The notes below the pieces were generated by a model. It saw only the letters and a program-made list of their open reading frames with translations. It was not told where the DNA came from and made no database searches. This document shows, piece by piece, positions 7,303 through 17,459 of a DNA stretch of 64,000 nucleotides. Numbering within the stretch: the first letter of the stretch is position 1; the number at the start of each line of letters is the position of its first letter. The position numbers were made by a program, and so were the translations under genes. Origin of the DNA: Ensifer sp. IC3342 (GTDB lineage Bacteria; Pseudomonadota; Alphaproteobacteria; Rhizobiales; Rhizobiaceae); contig NZ_JADYVE010000006.1 in the NCBI RefSeq assembly GCF_020193655.1, positions 248,001 to 312,000 on the forward strand, given 5' to 3'.

Positions 7303-10300
7303 GGTTCGCGCATTTCTTCGTCGACAGACCGATCTTCGCCTCGGTGCTCTCGATCGTGCTCCTGATCGTCGGCGGCATCGCCTATTTCCAGCTTCCGGTG
7401 GCGCAATATCCGGAAATCGCGCCGCCGACCATCGTCGTGCGGGCCTCCTATCCGGGGGCGGATGCCGAGACCGTCGCCAACACCGTCGCCACGCCGCTCG
7501 AGCAGGAGATCAACGGCGTCGAGAACATGCTCTACATGTCCTCCTATTCGACCGCCGACGGCTCGATGGCGCTGACGATCACCTTCAAGCTTGGCACGAA
7601 TCTCGACCAGGCGCAGGTGCTGGTGCAGAACCGCGTTTCGGTAGCCGAGCCCCGGCTGCCCGAGGAGGTCCGGCGTATCGGCGTCACGACGACAAAGAGC
7701 TCGCCGGACCTGATGATGGTCGTTCATCTGCTGTCGCCGAACGATCGCTACGACCAGCTCTATGTCTCGAACTACGCCCGCACGCGCATCCGTGATCTCC
7801 TCGTTCGGCTGGACGGCGTCGGCGACGTTACCCTGTTCGGCGAGCGCGAATATGCGCTGCGCGTGTGGCTCGATCCGCAGAAGCTCTCCGCCTACGGCAT
7901 GACCTCCGGCGATGTCGTCGAGGCGCTGCGCGAGCAGAACGTACAGGTTTCGGGTGGTTCCATAGGCGGTCCGCCTGTGTCTGGCGACAGCGCCTTCCAG
8001 TATACGGTTACCACCGACGGGCGTTTCAGCGACCCGCGGCAGTTCCGCTACGTGATTGTCAAGGCCACCGAAGATGGCAGGCTTGTGCAGCTGCAGGATG
8101 TCGCCCGTGTCGAGCTTGGCGCGCGCGAATACGTCACCAACAGCTATCTGAACGGCAGCCCCGCCGTTGCGCTCGGCATCTTCTCGCGCCCCGGCACCAA
8201 TGCGCTTGCCGCGGCGGAGGCGATCCAGGCCACGATGGCGGAGCTTTCGAAGGATTTTCCGGACGGGCTGGAATACCGGATCATCTACAACCCGACGGAA
8301 TTCATCGCGGAATCGATCAATGAGGTCTACAAGACGATCGGCGAAGCCGCGATCCTTGTGGCCCTCGTCGTCATCGTCTTCCTGCAATCCTGGCGGACCG
8401 CGATCATTCCGATCATCGCGATTCCCGTCTCGCTAATCGGCACCTTCGCGCTGCTTTTCGCCTTCGGCTTCTCGCTGAACATGCTGACACTCTTCGGGCT
8501 GGTGCTCGCGATCGGCATCGTCGTCGATGACGCGATCGTCGTCGTCGAGAACGTCGAGCGCAATCTCGCACGTGGGCTGACGCCGAGGGAGGCGGCGCAT
8601 GTGACGATGGACGAGGTGGGCGCGGCAGTCATCGCGATTTCGCTCGTCTTGACCGCGGTGTTCGTGCCGACCGCCTTTATTCCGGGCATAGCCGGCCAGT
8701 TCTATCTGCAGTTCGCCGTGACAATCGCGGTCGCGACCGTGATCTCCGCGATCAATTCGCTGACGCTTTCGCCGGCGCTTGCCGCCGTTCTCTTGCGCCC
8801 GCACGAGAACCACGAGCACGAGAGCCGCAATCCGATCACACGGTTCGGTCGGGCGCTCGCCAACGGCTTCAACCGTGGCTTCGATCGCATGGCCGATGGC
8901 TATGGGTGGGTGGTGCGCCATCTCGTCAAGACACGACCGGCGCTCGCGGCCGCGCTCATCGTTTTCGTCGGTCTTCTCGGGGCCACCTGGTACATGGCGC
9001 AGGTGGTGCCCCGCGGCTTCATCCCGACAATGGATCAGGGCTATGCCATCGTCGTCATCCAGCTTCCGGACGGCGCATCGCTCGAACGGACCGACGCGGT
9101 CGTGCGGCGGGCATCGGAGATGATCAGGGAGGTGCCCGGCGTCAGGGACGCCGTCGCCTTTGCCGGTTTCAGTGGTGCGACCTTCACCAATGCGTCCAAC
9201 GCTGGCGTCATCTTCACGCCGTTCGACAGTTTCGAGGAGCGGCTCAAGAACAGGCAGAGCGCCACCCAGATCATAGGTCAGATCTTCGGCACGATGCAGA
9301 GCCTCCAGGAGGCCTTCATCATCGCCATTCCACCGCCGTCCGTGCGCGGAATCGGCAATGCCGGTGGCTTCAAGATGCAGATCATGGACCGTCAGAGCGC
9401 GGACATGCGCCGCGCCCTCGGGCTTGCCCGCCAGATGATGGGCATAGCCAGCCAGACGGAGGGGCTGACCGGGGTGTTCACCACCTTCTCGGCGTCGAGC
9501 CCGCAATTCTTCCTGGCAATCGACCGTGACAAGGCGCGGGCTTTGAACGTGCCGATCCCGAATATCTTCGAGACGCTCTCGATCAATCTCGGAACGTCCT
9601 ATGTCAACGATTTCAACGCATTCGGCCGTGTCTACCAGGTTCGCGCGCAGGCCGACCAGCAATATCGGGTGGAGCGGGAGGATATCCTCGCCCTGAAGGT
9701 TCGTTCCGCATCGGGCGCGCTGGTGCCGCTCGGGACGCTCGTCGAGATCCGCGATTCGAGCGGGCCTTCGCTAGTCCAGCGCTACAACATGTATGTTTCC
9801 GTGCCGCTCCAGGGCAATCCGGCACCCGGCGTCTCTACCGGCACTGCGCTTGACAAGATGGAGGCACTCGCCGCACAGGTCCTGCCGCAGGGCACGACCT
9901 TCGAGTGGACCGAGCTTGCCTTCCAGGAGCGTCAGACCGGCAATACGGCCGTCTTCATCTTTACGCTTTCGGTGATTTTCGTCTTCCTCGCGCTCGCCGC
10001 GCAATATGAAAGCTGGGTGCTGCCGCTGGCGATCATCCTGATCGTGCCGCTTTCCGTTCTCGCCGCGCTCCTCGGCGTTGCCATCCGGGGATTCGACAAC
10101 AATGTGCTCACGCAGATCGGTCTTGTCGTGCTGATCGGCCTTGCCGCGAAGAACGCGATCCTGATCGTCGAATTCGCAAGGCAGGGTGAGGAGGAAGGCA
10201 AAACGCCGGTGGAGGCGGCGATCGACGCAAGCCGGCTGAGGCTGCGGCCGATCCTGATGACCGCCTTTGCCTTCATCCTTGGCGTCGTGCCGCTGGTGAT

Positions 10301-10478
10301 TGCAACTGGTCCCGGCGCTGAAATGCGCCAGTCGCTCGGTACGGCGGTCTTTTCCGGCATGCTGGGCGTTACGCTCCTCGGTCTGTTCCTGACGCCTGTG
10401 TTCTATGTGACACTGCGCTCGCTTGGCCGAAAACGCGTGAAGGCCGTCGAGGAAGCACCGGGCGCCCCGGCCGAGTGA
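7299..10478 (+). CDS. RND multidrug efflux permease (HAE1 family)
   Basis: This is a proton-driven trimeric inner-membrane exporter. The 1059-residue product has the HAE1 layout: TM1 near residues 10-30, two large periplasmic loops and twelve TM helices. The opening FFVDRPIFASVLSIV and FQLPVAQYPEIAPP are typical. Proton-relay residues are present: the Asp-Asp pair in IGIVVDDAIVV (residues 410-411) and the Lys in GLAAKNAILIVEF of TM10. It is translationally coupled to the adaptor. No outer membrane factor gene follows, so the pump must borrow a TolC-like channel. Substrates cannot be predicted from sequence. Confidence 0.96.
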   Translation: MRFAHFFVDRPIFASVLSIVLLIVGGIAYFQLPVAQYPEIAPPTIVVRASYPGADAETVANTVATPLEQEINGVENMLYMSSYSTADGSMALTITFKLGTNLDQAQVLVQNRVSVAEPRLPEEVRRIGVTTTKSSPDLMMVVHLLSPNDRYDQLYVSNYARTRIRDLLVRLDGVGDVTLFGEREYALRVWLDPQKLSAYGMTSGDVVEALREQNVQVSGGSIGGPPVSGDSAFQYTVTTDGRFSDPRQFRYVIVKATEDGRLVQLQDVARVELGAREYVTNSYLNGSPAVALGIFSRPGTNALAAAEAIQATMAELSKDFPDGLEYRIIYNPTEFIAESINEVYKTIGEAAILVALVVIVFLQSWRTAIIPIIAIPVSLIGTFALLFAFGFSLNMLTLFGLVLAIGIVVDDAIVVVENVERNLARGLTPREAAHVTMDEVGAAVIAISLVLTAVFVPTAFIPGIAGQFYLQFAVTIAVATVISAINSLTLSPALAAVLLRPHENHEHESRNPITRFGRALANGFNRGFDRMADGYGWVVRHLVKTRPALAAALIVFVGLLGATWYMAQVVPRGFIPTMDQGYAIVVIQLPDGASLERTDAVVRRASEMIREVPGVRDAVAFAGFSGATFTNASNAGVIFTPFDSFEERLKNRQSATQIIGQIFGTMQSLQEAFIIAIPPPSVRGIGNAGGFKMQIMDRQSADMRRALGLARQMMGIASQTEGLTGVFTTFSASSPQFFLAIDRDKARALNVPIPNIFETLSINLGTSYVNDFNAFGRVYQVRAQADQQYRVEREDILALKVRSASGALVPLGTLVEIRDSSGPSLVQRYNMYVSVPLQGNPAPGVSTGTALDKMEALAAQVLPQGTTFEWTELAFQERQTGNTAVFIFTLSVIFVFLALAAQYESWVLPLAIILIVPLSVLAALLGVAIRGFDNNVLTQIGLVVLIGLAAKNAILIVEFARQGEEEGKTPVEAAIDASRLRLRPILMTAFAFILGVVPLVIATGPGAEMRQSLGTAVFSGMLGVTLLGLFLTPVFYVTLRSLGRKRVKAVEEAPGAPAE

Positions 10479-10516
10479 GTGCGTCTTGCCGATCCCGTTC
10501 GAGGGCTCCGCGCCCC

Positions 10517-10620
10517 ACTGCATGTCCTCTTAAATCGTCTCCGGTTTAAGGATAAAAACATGCAGCAATTCAAAGTGCTACAGTGACTATTGTCCGTCTG
10601 AAAGACGCACGGCGCTGTAG
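10517..10620. repeat. Mosaic palindromic repeat (RIME-like), copy 5
   Basis: Inverted orientation relative to copies 1 and 2: ACTGCATGTCCTCTTAAATCG and CGGTTTAAGGATAAAAACATG come first, then CAAAGTGCTACAG and CGTCTGAAAGACGCACGGCGCTGTAG. Confidence 0.85.
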
Positions 10621-10732
10621 GACGCTCACGGTCCGTGCGTTCGCGAAATGCGGACAATGACGTGATTGTGAGCGTCCGCGGTCGTTTGCCGCTGGACGGG
10701 GCTTCGACCTTGAATGATCCTGCCACCCGCCG

Positions 10733-10777
10733 GATCACGATGACTTTAGGTTTTCTCGACCTAAGGTCATTGTGATC
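10733..10777. repeat. Long palindrome, 18-bp arms
   Basis: GATCACGATGACTTTAGG and CCTAAGGTCATTGTGATC pair at 16 of 18 positions around a 9-base loop. There is no T tract. A related GATCATCGTGATC core lies at about 29124-29136, so this is probably another dispersed element and not a gene-specific operator. Confidence 0.6.
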
Positions 10778-10884
10778 GCTTCGAATGAGTTAGAACATTT
10801 TGCAGTCAGGTGGAATCACCCGACGTAGCACAAACGCGGCAAATACAAAGGGATAGAGCGGCCGCGCGAACGCATGTGAGCGCA

Positions 10885-10945
10885 TCCCGCTCGAGAGCGG
10901 GGTGCGGGCGGAAAACCGCGTACACTTTTCCTCATCCCGCTCTAA
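10885..10945. repeat. GC-rich intergenic repeat, family 2, copy 2
   Basis: ATCCCGCTCGAGAGCGGG, then GCGGGCGGAAAACCGCG, then CACTTTTCCTCATCCCGCTCTA. It is the longest of the three family-2 copies and ends about 20 bp before the next gene. Confidence 0.65.
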
Positions 10946-10968
10946 AAAAAGCGTGTGAGAGGTGAAGG

Positions 10969-11802
10969 ATGCTGCTCCGATACCTTGCCTACACCCTGGC
11001 TGCCATCTGGCTGATCCATACGTTCTGGCCAGAACATGCGCATGCACAGCAGCCTCAGCCGCCGGTGAGCCAATGCCAGGCGATCGCGGAAGCCACGCCG
11101 AAAGCGACATTCGCCCGCTTCACGGTCCCGGAGGTAATGCCGGCGACCGCGGCCGACAACGAGGTCAACATAACCTATCTCGGCCACTCGACGTTCCTGA
11201 TCGAAACGCCGGGCGGAATTTCGATCGCCACCGACTACAACGGCTGGTTCCGGCCTCCTGCAACGCCGACCGTGGTCACGATGAACAAGGCCCATTCCAG
11301 CCACTATACTTTGACGCCGGACCCCGCCATCCAGCACGTCCTGCATGGCTGGGACGACGATGGGGAGCCGGCCGACCATGATCTCGTTGTCGGCGACGCT
11401 TATATCCGCAACGTCACGACCGACATACGCTCCGGCTACGGAGGCATGGAAGCCAACGGCAATTCGATCTTCATCTTCGAGGTTGCCGGCCTCTGCATCG
11501 GTCATCTCGGCCACCTGCATTACGAACTCGACGATAGCCATTACCGCCAGATCGGCCGGCTCGACGTGCTGATGGTACCGGTCGATGGCGGCCTGACCAT
11601 GGGCGCCGAAAGCATGAGCCGCGTCGTATCCCGCCTGCGCGCCGCGCTGATCCTGCCGATGCACCGGCCGCCGTTGATCAACGACTTTCTGGCGATGTTC
11701 GGCGACGACTACGACAAGAGCTTTGCCACCGGGTCAAGCGTGGTGGTCTCGCTGCGCTCGCTGCCGAGCAAACCGCTGATCTACGTTCTCCGCGGCGATT
11801 GA
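10969..11802 (+). CDS. Exported metallo-beta-lactamase-fold protein with altered metal motif
   Basis: The 277-residue product has a signal peptide (YLAYTLAAIWLIHTFWPEHAHAQ) and an MBL fold like that of UlaG-type hydrolases: ITYLGHSTFLIETPGG, then CIGHLGHLHYEL, MVPVDGGLTMGAE and LILPMHRPP. The usual HxHxDH metal motif is replaced by KAHSSH (in TMNKAHSSHYT), losing the first His and the Asp. The later His and Asp ligands remain. It may therefore bind a single metal or be a non-catalytic binder. The ATG at 10969 follows GAGAGGTGAAGG. It is not in an obvious operon. Confidence 0.85.
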   Translation: MLLRYLAYTLAAIWLIHTFWPEHAHAQQPQPPVSQCQAIAEATPKATFARFTVPEVMPATAADNEVNITYLGHSTFLIETPGGISIATDYNGWFRPPATPTVVTMNKAHSSHYTLTPDPAIQHVLHGWDDDGEPADHDLVVGDAYIRNVTTDIRSGYGGMEANGNSIFIFEVAGLCIGHLGHLHYELDDSHYRQIGRLDVLMVPVDGGLTMGAESMSRVVSRLRAALILPMHRPPLINDFLAMFGDDYDKSFATGSSVVVSLRSLPSKPLIYVLRGD

Positions 11803-11948
11803 GTCGCCTGTCGCGGCGAAAGATGCTCACGGCGCCTTGACGACGCCGGATTTCCGCGCATTGAAAAGACGCGCCCCTGCTGGACGGGGCGCGGCAATAA
11901 AACTATAAGGCGCCCCATCTCAATAAATTCATGCATGCAGAGGGTGCC

Positions 11949-12695
11949 ATGGCTGGCCATTCACAGTTCAAGAACATCATGCACCGCAAGGGCCGTCAGG
12001 ATGCGGTGCGCTCGAAAATGTTTTCCAAGCTCGCGCGCGAAATCACCGTCGCGGCAAAGTCGGGCATGCCTGACCCCGCGATGAACCCGCGCCTCCGGCT
12101 GGCGATCCAGAACGCCAAGGCGCAGTCAATGCCGAAGGACAACATCGAGCGGGCGATCAAGAAGGCGTCGGGTGGCGATGCAGAGAACTACGAGGAAGTC
12201 CGTTACGAGGGCTACGGCCCGGGCGGCGTCGCCGTCATCGTCGAGGCGCTGACCGACAACCGCAATCGCACCGCCTCCAATGTGCGCTCGACCTTCACCA
12301 AGGCTGGCGGTGCACTGGGCGAAACCGGCTCGGTTTCCTTCTCCTTCGATCGCGTTGGCGAAATCACCTACAAGCTTTCCGCCGGCGACGCCGACAAGGT
12401 CATGGAAGCGGCCATCGAAGCAGGTGCAGATGACGTGACGACGGACGAGGACGGTCACACGATCATCTGTAGCTTCGAGAATATCGGCGAGGTGTCGAAG
12501 GCGCTCGAAGAGGTTCTTGGCGAAGCGGAAACCGTCAAGGCGATCTGGAAGGCGCAGAACACCGTACCGGTGGATGAGGACAAGGCGCAGTCGCTGATGA
12601 AGCTGATCGACAACCTCGAAGACGACGATGACGTCCAGAACGTCTATTCAAATTTCGAAGTTTCCGACGAAATTCTCGCCAAGCTTTCGGCCTGA
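11949..12695 (+). CDS. yebC: YebC/PmpR family regulatory protein
   Basis: The 248-residue cytoplasmic protein starts [19 protein letters not shown], the family hallmark, and contains [13 protein letters not shown] and [22 protein letters not shown]. The family was long described as DNA-binding regulators; more recent work links some members to relief of ribosome stalling. An in-frame ATG six codons upstream (11931) would spoil the conserved N-terminus. A strong terminator follows the stop. In many proteobacteria yebC lies upstream of ruvC, and here ruvC follows after one inserted opposite-strand gene. Confidence 0.96.
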   Translation: MAGHSQFKNIMHRKGRQDAVRSKMFSKLAREITVAAKSGMPDPAMNPRLRLAIQNAKAQSMPKDNIERAIKKASGGDAENYEEVRYEGYGPGGVAVIVEALTDNRNRTASNVRSTFTKAGGALGETGSVSFSFDRVGEITYKLSAGDADKVMEAAIEAGADDVTTDEDGHTIICSFENIGEVSKALEEVLGEAETVKAIWKAQNTVPVDEDKAQSLMKLIDNLEDDDDVQNVYSNFEVSDEILAKLSA

Positions 12696-12718
12696 CGTTT
12701 CTATCGATCGACGAAAAG

Positions 12719-12752
12719 GCCCGCGCTCCGAAATGGAACGCGGGTCTTTTTT
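12719..12752 (+). terminator. Rho-independent terminator after yebC
   Basis: CCCGCG-n13-CGCGGG stem with a TCTTTTTT tail, just after yebC. It sits between convergent genes. Confidence 0.85.
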
Positions 12753-12755
12753 GCT

Positions 12756-13787
12756 TCAGCCGATTTGCGCAGAAGGCGTCGGCCTTTCAGGCGCTGCAGC
12801 GAGATGGCGCTGCGCTTCGCCTAACAGTTTCAAGGAATGCAGCCGCGCCTCCATGTCGAAAATCGGCATGGATATGATCAGCTCGTCGGCGTTGGTCCGC
12901 TCGATAAACGCCTGGATCTTGCTGTGGATCGTTTGAGGTCCGCCGACCACCGCGTAGGTCATGGCATGGTCGACGAAGATCTTTTCGTCGTCGCTCCAGA
13001 GCCCATCCATAGATTTGACCGGCGGCGGAAAGCGGCCGCGCGCGTTGCGGCGGAGTGCCACGAAGGACTGCTGCATCGAGGTAAAGAGATAGTTCGCTTC
13101 CTCGTCGGTGTCGGCGGCAACGCCCATGACGCCGACCATCACATGCGGCCTGTCGAGCTCACGCGACGGCGTGAAGCGCTCGCGGTAGATTTCGAGGGCG
13201 GTGAGCAGCATGTCAGGCGCGAAATGCGACGCGAAAGCGAAGGGGAGGCCGAGCATGCCGGCAAGGTGAGCGCTGAAGTGGCTGGAACCGAGCAGCCAGA
13301 TTGGCACATTGGAATCGGCACCGGGCACCGCGATGATCTTCTGGTCCTCGGTGACGGGACCGAGCAGCGCCTGGAGCTCCACGACATCGTTCGGAAAATT
13401 GTTGGCGCTCGCCTCCATGTTGCGCCGGAGCGCCTGTGCCGTTCTCATGTCGGTGCCGGGCGCGCGGCCGAGGCCAAGGTCGATGCGGCCTGGGTAGAGC
13501 GCGGCGAGCGTGCCGAATTGCTCAGCGATGACGAGGGGCGAATGATTGGGCAGCATGATTCCACCCGAGCCGACGCGGATCGATCGTGTCGCCGACGCCA
13601 CGTGGGAAATAACGAGCGACGTCGCTGCGCTTGCAATTCCCTTCATTCCGTGATGTTCGGCCAGCCAGAAGCGCTTGTAGCCGTTCTCTTCTGCGGCCGT
13701 CGCCAGCCGGCGCGAGTTTTCGAGCGACTGGGCGACGCTGCCGCCCTCGGTAATCGGCGACAGGTCGAGAACGGAGAAAGGGATCAT
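12756..13787 (-). CDS. LLM-class flavin-dependent oxidoreductase
   Basis: The 343-residue product belongs to the bacterial luciferase-like monooxygenase superfamily, which uses reduced FMN. Features are [12 protein letters not shown] at the start, [18 protein letters not shown] (the AEHH signature), [27 protein letters not shown] residues 70-90, [16 protein letters not shown] and a C-terminal VVGGPQTI segment. It matches the MsnO8/YhbW-like subgroup in length. It faces yebC convergently and ruvC divergently; it is probably an insertion in the yebC-ruvC neighbourhood. The substrate is unknown. Confidence 0.92.
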   Translation of the reverse strand: MIPFSVLDLSPITEGGSVAQSLENSRRLATAAEENGYKRFWLAEHHGMKGIASAATSLVISHVASATRSIRVGSGGIMLPNHSPLVIAEQFGTLAALYPGRIDLGLGRAPGTDMRTAQALRRNMEASANNFPNDVVELQALLGPVTEDQKIIAVPGADSNVPIWLLGSSHFSAHLAGMLGLPFAFASHFAPDMLLTALEIYRERFTPSRELDRPHVMVGVMGVAADTDEEANYLFTSMQQSFVALRRNARGRFPPPVKSMDGLWSDDEKIFVDHAMTYAVVGGPQTIHSKIQAFIERTNADELIISMPIFDMEARLHSLKLLGEAQRHLAAAPERPTPSAQIG

Positions 13788-13955
13788 GGCAAGACCTTCA
13801 ATTAAAAGAAATTGATCGATCGCAATGTAGGTTCAAGTTTCTTAAAGCCAAGGCCGGCCCGGCGGTTTTCTGCGAGGGCCTGCCATTTCTGTGCAATGTT
13901 TTTGTTTTGTTCACTTTTTGCTGGCAGCGTCCCGGTGACCGACATAGGGTGAGGC

Positions 13956-14468
13956 ATGCAGAATACGATTCGCATCATTGGCATCGATCCGGGCCTTCGG
14001 CGCACCGGCTGGGGTATCATCGAGACGCTCGGCAATTCGCTGCGCTTCGTAGCCTCGGGCACGGTGACCTCCGATGGCGAGATGGATCTTGCATCACGCC
14101 TTTGCCAGTTGCATGACGGGCTTGCCGAAGTGGTGCACAGCTACCAGCCGCACGAAGCTGCCGTCGAGCAGACCTTCGTCAACAAGGACGCGACGGCGAC
14201 GCTGAAGCTCGGCCAGGCACGCGGTATTGCCATGCTGGTTCCGGCGCGGGCCGGTCTCAGAGTGGCGGAATATGCGCCGAATGCGGTGAAGAAGGCAGTG
14301 ATCGGCGTCGGCCATGGCGAGAAGCAGCAGATCCACATGATGCTGAAGGTGCTGATGCCGAAGGTTCAGTTCAAGGGCAATGACGCCGCCGACGCGCTCG
14401 CCATCGCCATCTGCCATGCGCACAACCGGCAGGCGGTGACGAGTCGTCTTGCAGCACTTGCGGGGTAG
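13956..14468 (+). CDS. ruvC: Holliday junction endodeoxyribonuclease RuvC
   Basis: RuvC resolves Holliday junctions by symmetric nicking in complex with RuvAB. The 170-residue product shows the RNase H-like acidic residues: [16 protein letters not shown] (first Asp), [11 protein letters not shown] (Glu) and the C-terminal [15 protein letters not shown] (Asp pair). Length and N-terminus fit the family. It lies 257 bp upstream of ruvA, a wider gap than usual, filled by a palindromic repeat. Confidence 0.97.
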   Translation: MQNTIRIIGIDPGLRRTGWGIIETLGNSLRFVASGTVTSDGEMDLASRLCQLHDGLAEVVHSYQPHEAAVEQTFVNKDATATLKLGQARGIAMLVPARAGLRVAEYAPNAVKKAVIGVGHGEKQQIHMMLKVLMPKVQFKGNDAADALAIAICHAHNRQAVTSRLAALAG

Positions 14469-14496
14469 TCGTGGAAAGTGGACGGTTGCCATGATT

Positions 14497-14664
14497 TACC
14501 CCCTCTGGCCTGCCGGCTATCTCCCCCACAACGGGGGAGAACAGACGTGGCACGATCTGAGCCTCCACCGAAGCTTTCCACTTACTGACACGTTTCGGTC
14601 GGAGCGAGAGGCAAGCCGCATTTACTCTCCCTCCGGGGAGATGGCCGGCGGGCCAGAGGGGGTA
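14497..14664. repeat. Inverted-repeat element inside the ruvC-ruvA gap
   Basis: The 21-bp terminal arms TACCCCCTCTGGCCTGCCGGC (14497-14517, written here with one more base than the core) and 14644-14664 pair at 20 of 21 positions. Inside are smaller hairpins CTCCCCC-n-GGGGGAG and CTCTCCC-n-GGGGAG. No transposase is present; the element is REP/MITE-like and does not code. Confidence 0.7.
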
Positions 14665-14725
14665 GGATGGATCAAAACCTGCAAGGGGATCTCCAGATTC
14701 AAGGACGCAGAGAGACGGAAGCCAG

Positions 14726-15343
14726 ATGATCGGTAAGCTCAAAGGCACCATAGACGAGATTGGCGAAGATCACGTGGTTCTGGACGTCCACGGAGTCGGA
14801 TACGTCGCCCATTGTTCGGTGCGAACGCTGGCAAAGCTAGGGCGGGCCGGGGAGGCGGCGGTCCTCTTCATCGAGACCTATGTGCGTGAGGACCAATTGA
14901 AGCTCTTCGGCTTCATGAGTGCGCTCGAGCGTGAATGGTTCCGCCTGCTTCAGAGCGTTCAGGGCGTGGGATCCAAGGTCGCGCTTGCGGTGCTCTCGAC
15001 GCTGACGCCCAGCGAGCTTGCGAGCGCGATCGCACTGCAGGACAAGGCATTGGTCTCGCGCGCCCCGGGCGTTGGCCCCAAGGTGGCCGTGCGTATCGTC
15101 ACCGAACTCAAGAACAAGGCGCCTGCATTTGCCGGCGAGCCACCCGCTGCGATCAGCCTCAAGCAGGAATTGGGCGAAGGGGTTGCCTCGGCGCCGGTCG
15201 CGGACGCCGTTTCGGCCCTGACCAATCTCGGCTATTCGCGCGACCAGGCGGCAAACGCCGTTGCTGCGGCCCTGAAGAACGGCGGCGAGGGCGGCGACAG
15301 CGCCAAGCTTATTCGCCTCGGGCTTAAGGAACTGGCGCGGTGA
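14726..15343 (+). CDS. ruvA: Holliday junction DNA helicase subunit RuvA
   Basis: RuvA binds the four-way junction as a tetramer and loads RuvB. The 205-residue product starts [27 protein letters not shown] (OB-fold domain I), followed by the two HhH motifs ([19 protein letters not shown] and [19 protein letters not shown]) and a C-terminal RuvB-binding domain ([21 protein letters not shown]). The start matches the family exactly. A 160-bp gap with no recognised features separates it from ruvB. Confidence 0.97.
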   Translation: MIGKLKGTIDEIGEDHVVLDVHGVGYVAHCSVRTLAKLGRAGEAAVLFIETYVREDQLKLFGFMSALEREWFRLLQSVQGVGSKVALAVLSTLTPSELASAIALQDKALVSRAPGVGPKVAVRIVTELKNKAPAFAGEPPAAISLKQELGEGVASAPVADAVSALTNLGYSRDQAANAVAAALKNGGEGGDSAKLIRLGLKELAR

Positions 15344-15503
15344 GGGCGCAGGCCCTCCTGTGGTCACAAAGCAATGGAATGACGCGATCCGCGCTGGATC
15401 CGGCAATGCGATGACAATATGGTTGAGCGCGTGAGAGCGATGGCGGTGGCCTTGGTTCGCGCACCGCGGAACGGCGGGGTCCAGCCCGAAATGGAAGTTT
15501 GAC

Positions 15504-16544
15504 ATGAGTGAAGCCGCACGCCTGATCGCGCCGGAAAAGCGGGGCGAGGATCTTGATGCGACCCTGCGTCCGCAATCGCTCGACGAATTCACCGGTCAGG
15601 CGGAAGCGCGCGCCAATCTGAAGATTTTCATCGAGGCGGCGCGCAATCGTGGCGAGGCGCTCGACCACGTGCTCTTTGTCGGTCCGCCCGGCCTCGGCAA
15701 GACGACGCTCGCCCAGATCATGGCCAAGGAACTCGGCGTCAATTTCCGATCGACGTCCGGGCCGGTGATCGCCAAGGCCGGTGACCTCGCGGCGCTGCTC
15801 ACCAATCTCGAAGAACGCGACGTGCTGTTCATCGACGAAATCCACCGTCTGAACCCCGCGGTCGAGGAAATCCTCTATCCGGCGATGGAGGATTTCCAGC
15901 TCGACCTCATCATCGGCGAGGGACCGGCGGCGCGCTCCGTGAAGATCGACCTGTCGAAGTTCACGCTGGTGGCGGCAACGACGCGCCTCGGCCTCCTGAC
16001 GACGCCGTTGCGCGATCGCTTCGGCATTCCAGTCCGTCTCAATTTCTACACGGTCGAGGAGCTGGAGCTGATCGTCCGGCGTGGCGCGCGGCTGATGGGC
16101 CTCGGCATGACCGACGAAGGGGCGCGCGAAATTGCTCGCCGCGCCCGCGGCACGCCGCGCATCGCCGGTCGGCTCCTGCGCCGGGTGCGTGACTTCGCGG
16201 AAGTGGCGCGGGTCGAGGCGGTGACGCGGGAGCTTGCCGACGAGGCGCTGACGCGGCTGCTGGTCGACAATATGGGGCTCGACCAGCTTGACCGTCGCTA
16301 CCTGACCATGATTGCCCACAATTTCGGTGGCGGCCCGGTGGGCATCGACACGATTGCGGCTGGTCTTTCGGAGCCGCGCGATGCGATCGAGGACATTATC
16401 GAGCCATATCTGATCCAGCAGGGCTTCATACAGCGCACGCCGCGCGGGCGGGTGCTTACCGCGAACGCCTGGAAGCACCTCGGCCTAAACCCGCCGAAAG
16501 ACATCGAGGCGACGCAGTTCCGCCTGACGCTCGAGGACGATTGA
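15504..16544 (+). CDS. ruvB: Holliday junction branch migration helicase RuvB
   Basis: RuvB is the AAA+ motor that drives branch migration on RuvA-bound junctions. The 346-residue product has [15 protein letters not shown] at the start, Walker [10 protein letters not shown] (about residues 60-68), Walker [10 protein letters not shown], sensor 1 [19 protein letters not shown] with the arginine finger, and the C-terminal winged-helix domain ending [19 protein letters not shown]. Its last codons overlap the next gene by four bases (16541-16544), so the phosphoesterase is translationally coupled. Confidence 0.98.
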   Translation: MSEAARLIAPEKRGEDLDATLRPQSLDEFTGQAEARANLKIFIEAARNRGEALDHVLFVGPPGLGKTTLAQIMAKELGVNFRSTSGPVIAKAGDLAALLTNLEERDVLFIDEIHRLNPAVEEILYPAMEDFQLDLIIGEGPAARSVKIDLSKFTLVAATTRLGLLTTPLRDRFGIPVRLNFYTVEELELIVRRGARLMGLGMTDEGAREIARRARGTPRIAGRLLRRVRDFAEVARVEAVTRELADEALTRLLVDNMGLDQLDRRYLTMIAHNFGGGPVGIDTIAAGLSEPRDAIEDIIEPYLIQQGFIQRTPRGRVLTANAWKHLGLNPPKDIEATQFRLTLEDD

Positions 16545-17449
16545 GGATGATCACCCGTCGCGATTTCATGAAATTCTTCGGCGGCAGTTTCACGAGCTTT
16601 GCGGCGCTTGGCAGCTATGCCTTTGGCTTCGAGCCGTTGGCCCGGCTCAACGTGACTCGTTACGCGCTGACGCCGACCGGCTGGACGCCCGGGTTGAAGC
16701 TGCGCATCGTGGCACTCGCCGACATCCATGCCTGCGAACCGTGGATGTCCGCGAGCCGCATCGCCTCGATCTGTCGGCAGGCCAACGATCTGGGTGGCGA
16801 CATTACCGTGCTGCTCGGCGACTATGCGGCCGGCATGAACTTCGTGACCCGCTACGTTCATTCCAGCGAGTGGTCTAAGGCGCTCGCGACGCTGTCGGCG
16901 CCGCTCGGCGTTCATGCCGTCATGGGCAATCACGACTGGTGGGAAGACGAGACCGCGCAAAGAGATGGTGGCGGCCCAACGTTCGGACACAAGGCACTCC
17001 AGGACGTCGGCATCAAAGTCTATAGCAACCAGGCGGTCCGCTTGGAGAAGGACGGTCAGGGCTTCTGGTTGGCAGGCCTCGAGGACCAGCGCGCCCTGAT
17101 CGCGGGTAAGAAGTGGAAACGCAAACACTTGCAGGGGCTTGATGATCTCGACGGCACGCTTGCGCAACTCAGCGACACGGCCCCGGCCATCCTGCTGGCG
17201 CATGAGCCGGACATTTTCCCGCGCGTGCCGTCGCGGGTGGCGCTGACGTTGTCGGGACATACCCATGGCGGCCAGGTACGGTTTCTCGGCCGCGCTCCGA
17301 TGGTGCCGTCGAGTTACGGCGACCGTTATGCCTACGGCCACGTGATTGAGGATGATGGCAACCTGATCGTCTCTGGCGGCCTCGGTTGCTCGCTCGCGCC
17401 CATTCGCTTCGGCGTGCCGCCGGAGATTGTGGTGGTCGATCTGGGCTGA
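16541..17449 (+). CDS. Tat-type exported metallophosphoesterase (YaeI-like)
   Basis: The 302-residue product begins with a twin-arginine-like signal ([12 protein letters not shown]) and a short hydrophobic stretch, so it is probably exported folded. The calcineurin-type metal motifs are present: LADIHA, LLGDYA (GD), MGNHDWW (GNHD), LLAHEPD and SGHTHGGQV (GHTH). It resembles E. coli YaeI, a phosphodiesterase. The GD motif lacks the usual preceding hydrophobic-TG spacing but keeps the Asp. Overlap with ruvB suggests co-transcription, although no functional link to recombination is known. Confidence 0.92.
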   Translation: MRMITRRDFMKFFGGSFTSFAALGSYAFGFEPLARLNVTRYALTPTGWTPGLKLRIVALADIHACEPWMSASRIASICRQANDLGGDITVLLGDYAAGMNFVTRYVHSSEWSKALATLSAPLGVHAVMGNHDWWEDETAQRDGGGPTFGHKALQDVGIKVYSNQAVRLEKDGQGFWLAGLEDQRALIAGKKWKRKHLQGLDDLDGTLAQLSDTAPAILLAHEPDIFPRVPSRVALTLSGHTHGGQVRFLGRAPMVPSSYGDRYAYGHVIEDDGNLIVSGGLGCSLAPIRFGVPPEIVVVDLG

Positions 17450-17459
17450 TCGTTTTTGC

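Larger units (their letters stand above)
10479..10968. other. 490-bp intergenic region composed of three repeats
   Basis: It contains a mosaic palindromic repeat (10517-10620), a 45-bp long palindrome (10733-10777) and a GC-rich family-2 repeat (10885-10945). Little unique sequence is left, and no ORF here looks coding. Confidence 0.7.

Noticed and set aside
14371..14751. Minus-strand ORF across the ruvC-ruvA gap
   Set aside because: Made of repeat sequence (LWPAG motifs on both arms); typical translated repeat, not a protein.
15324..16478. Long minus-strand ORF opposite ruvB
   Set aside because: Antisense shadow of ruvB with no recognisable domain.
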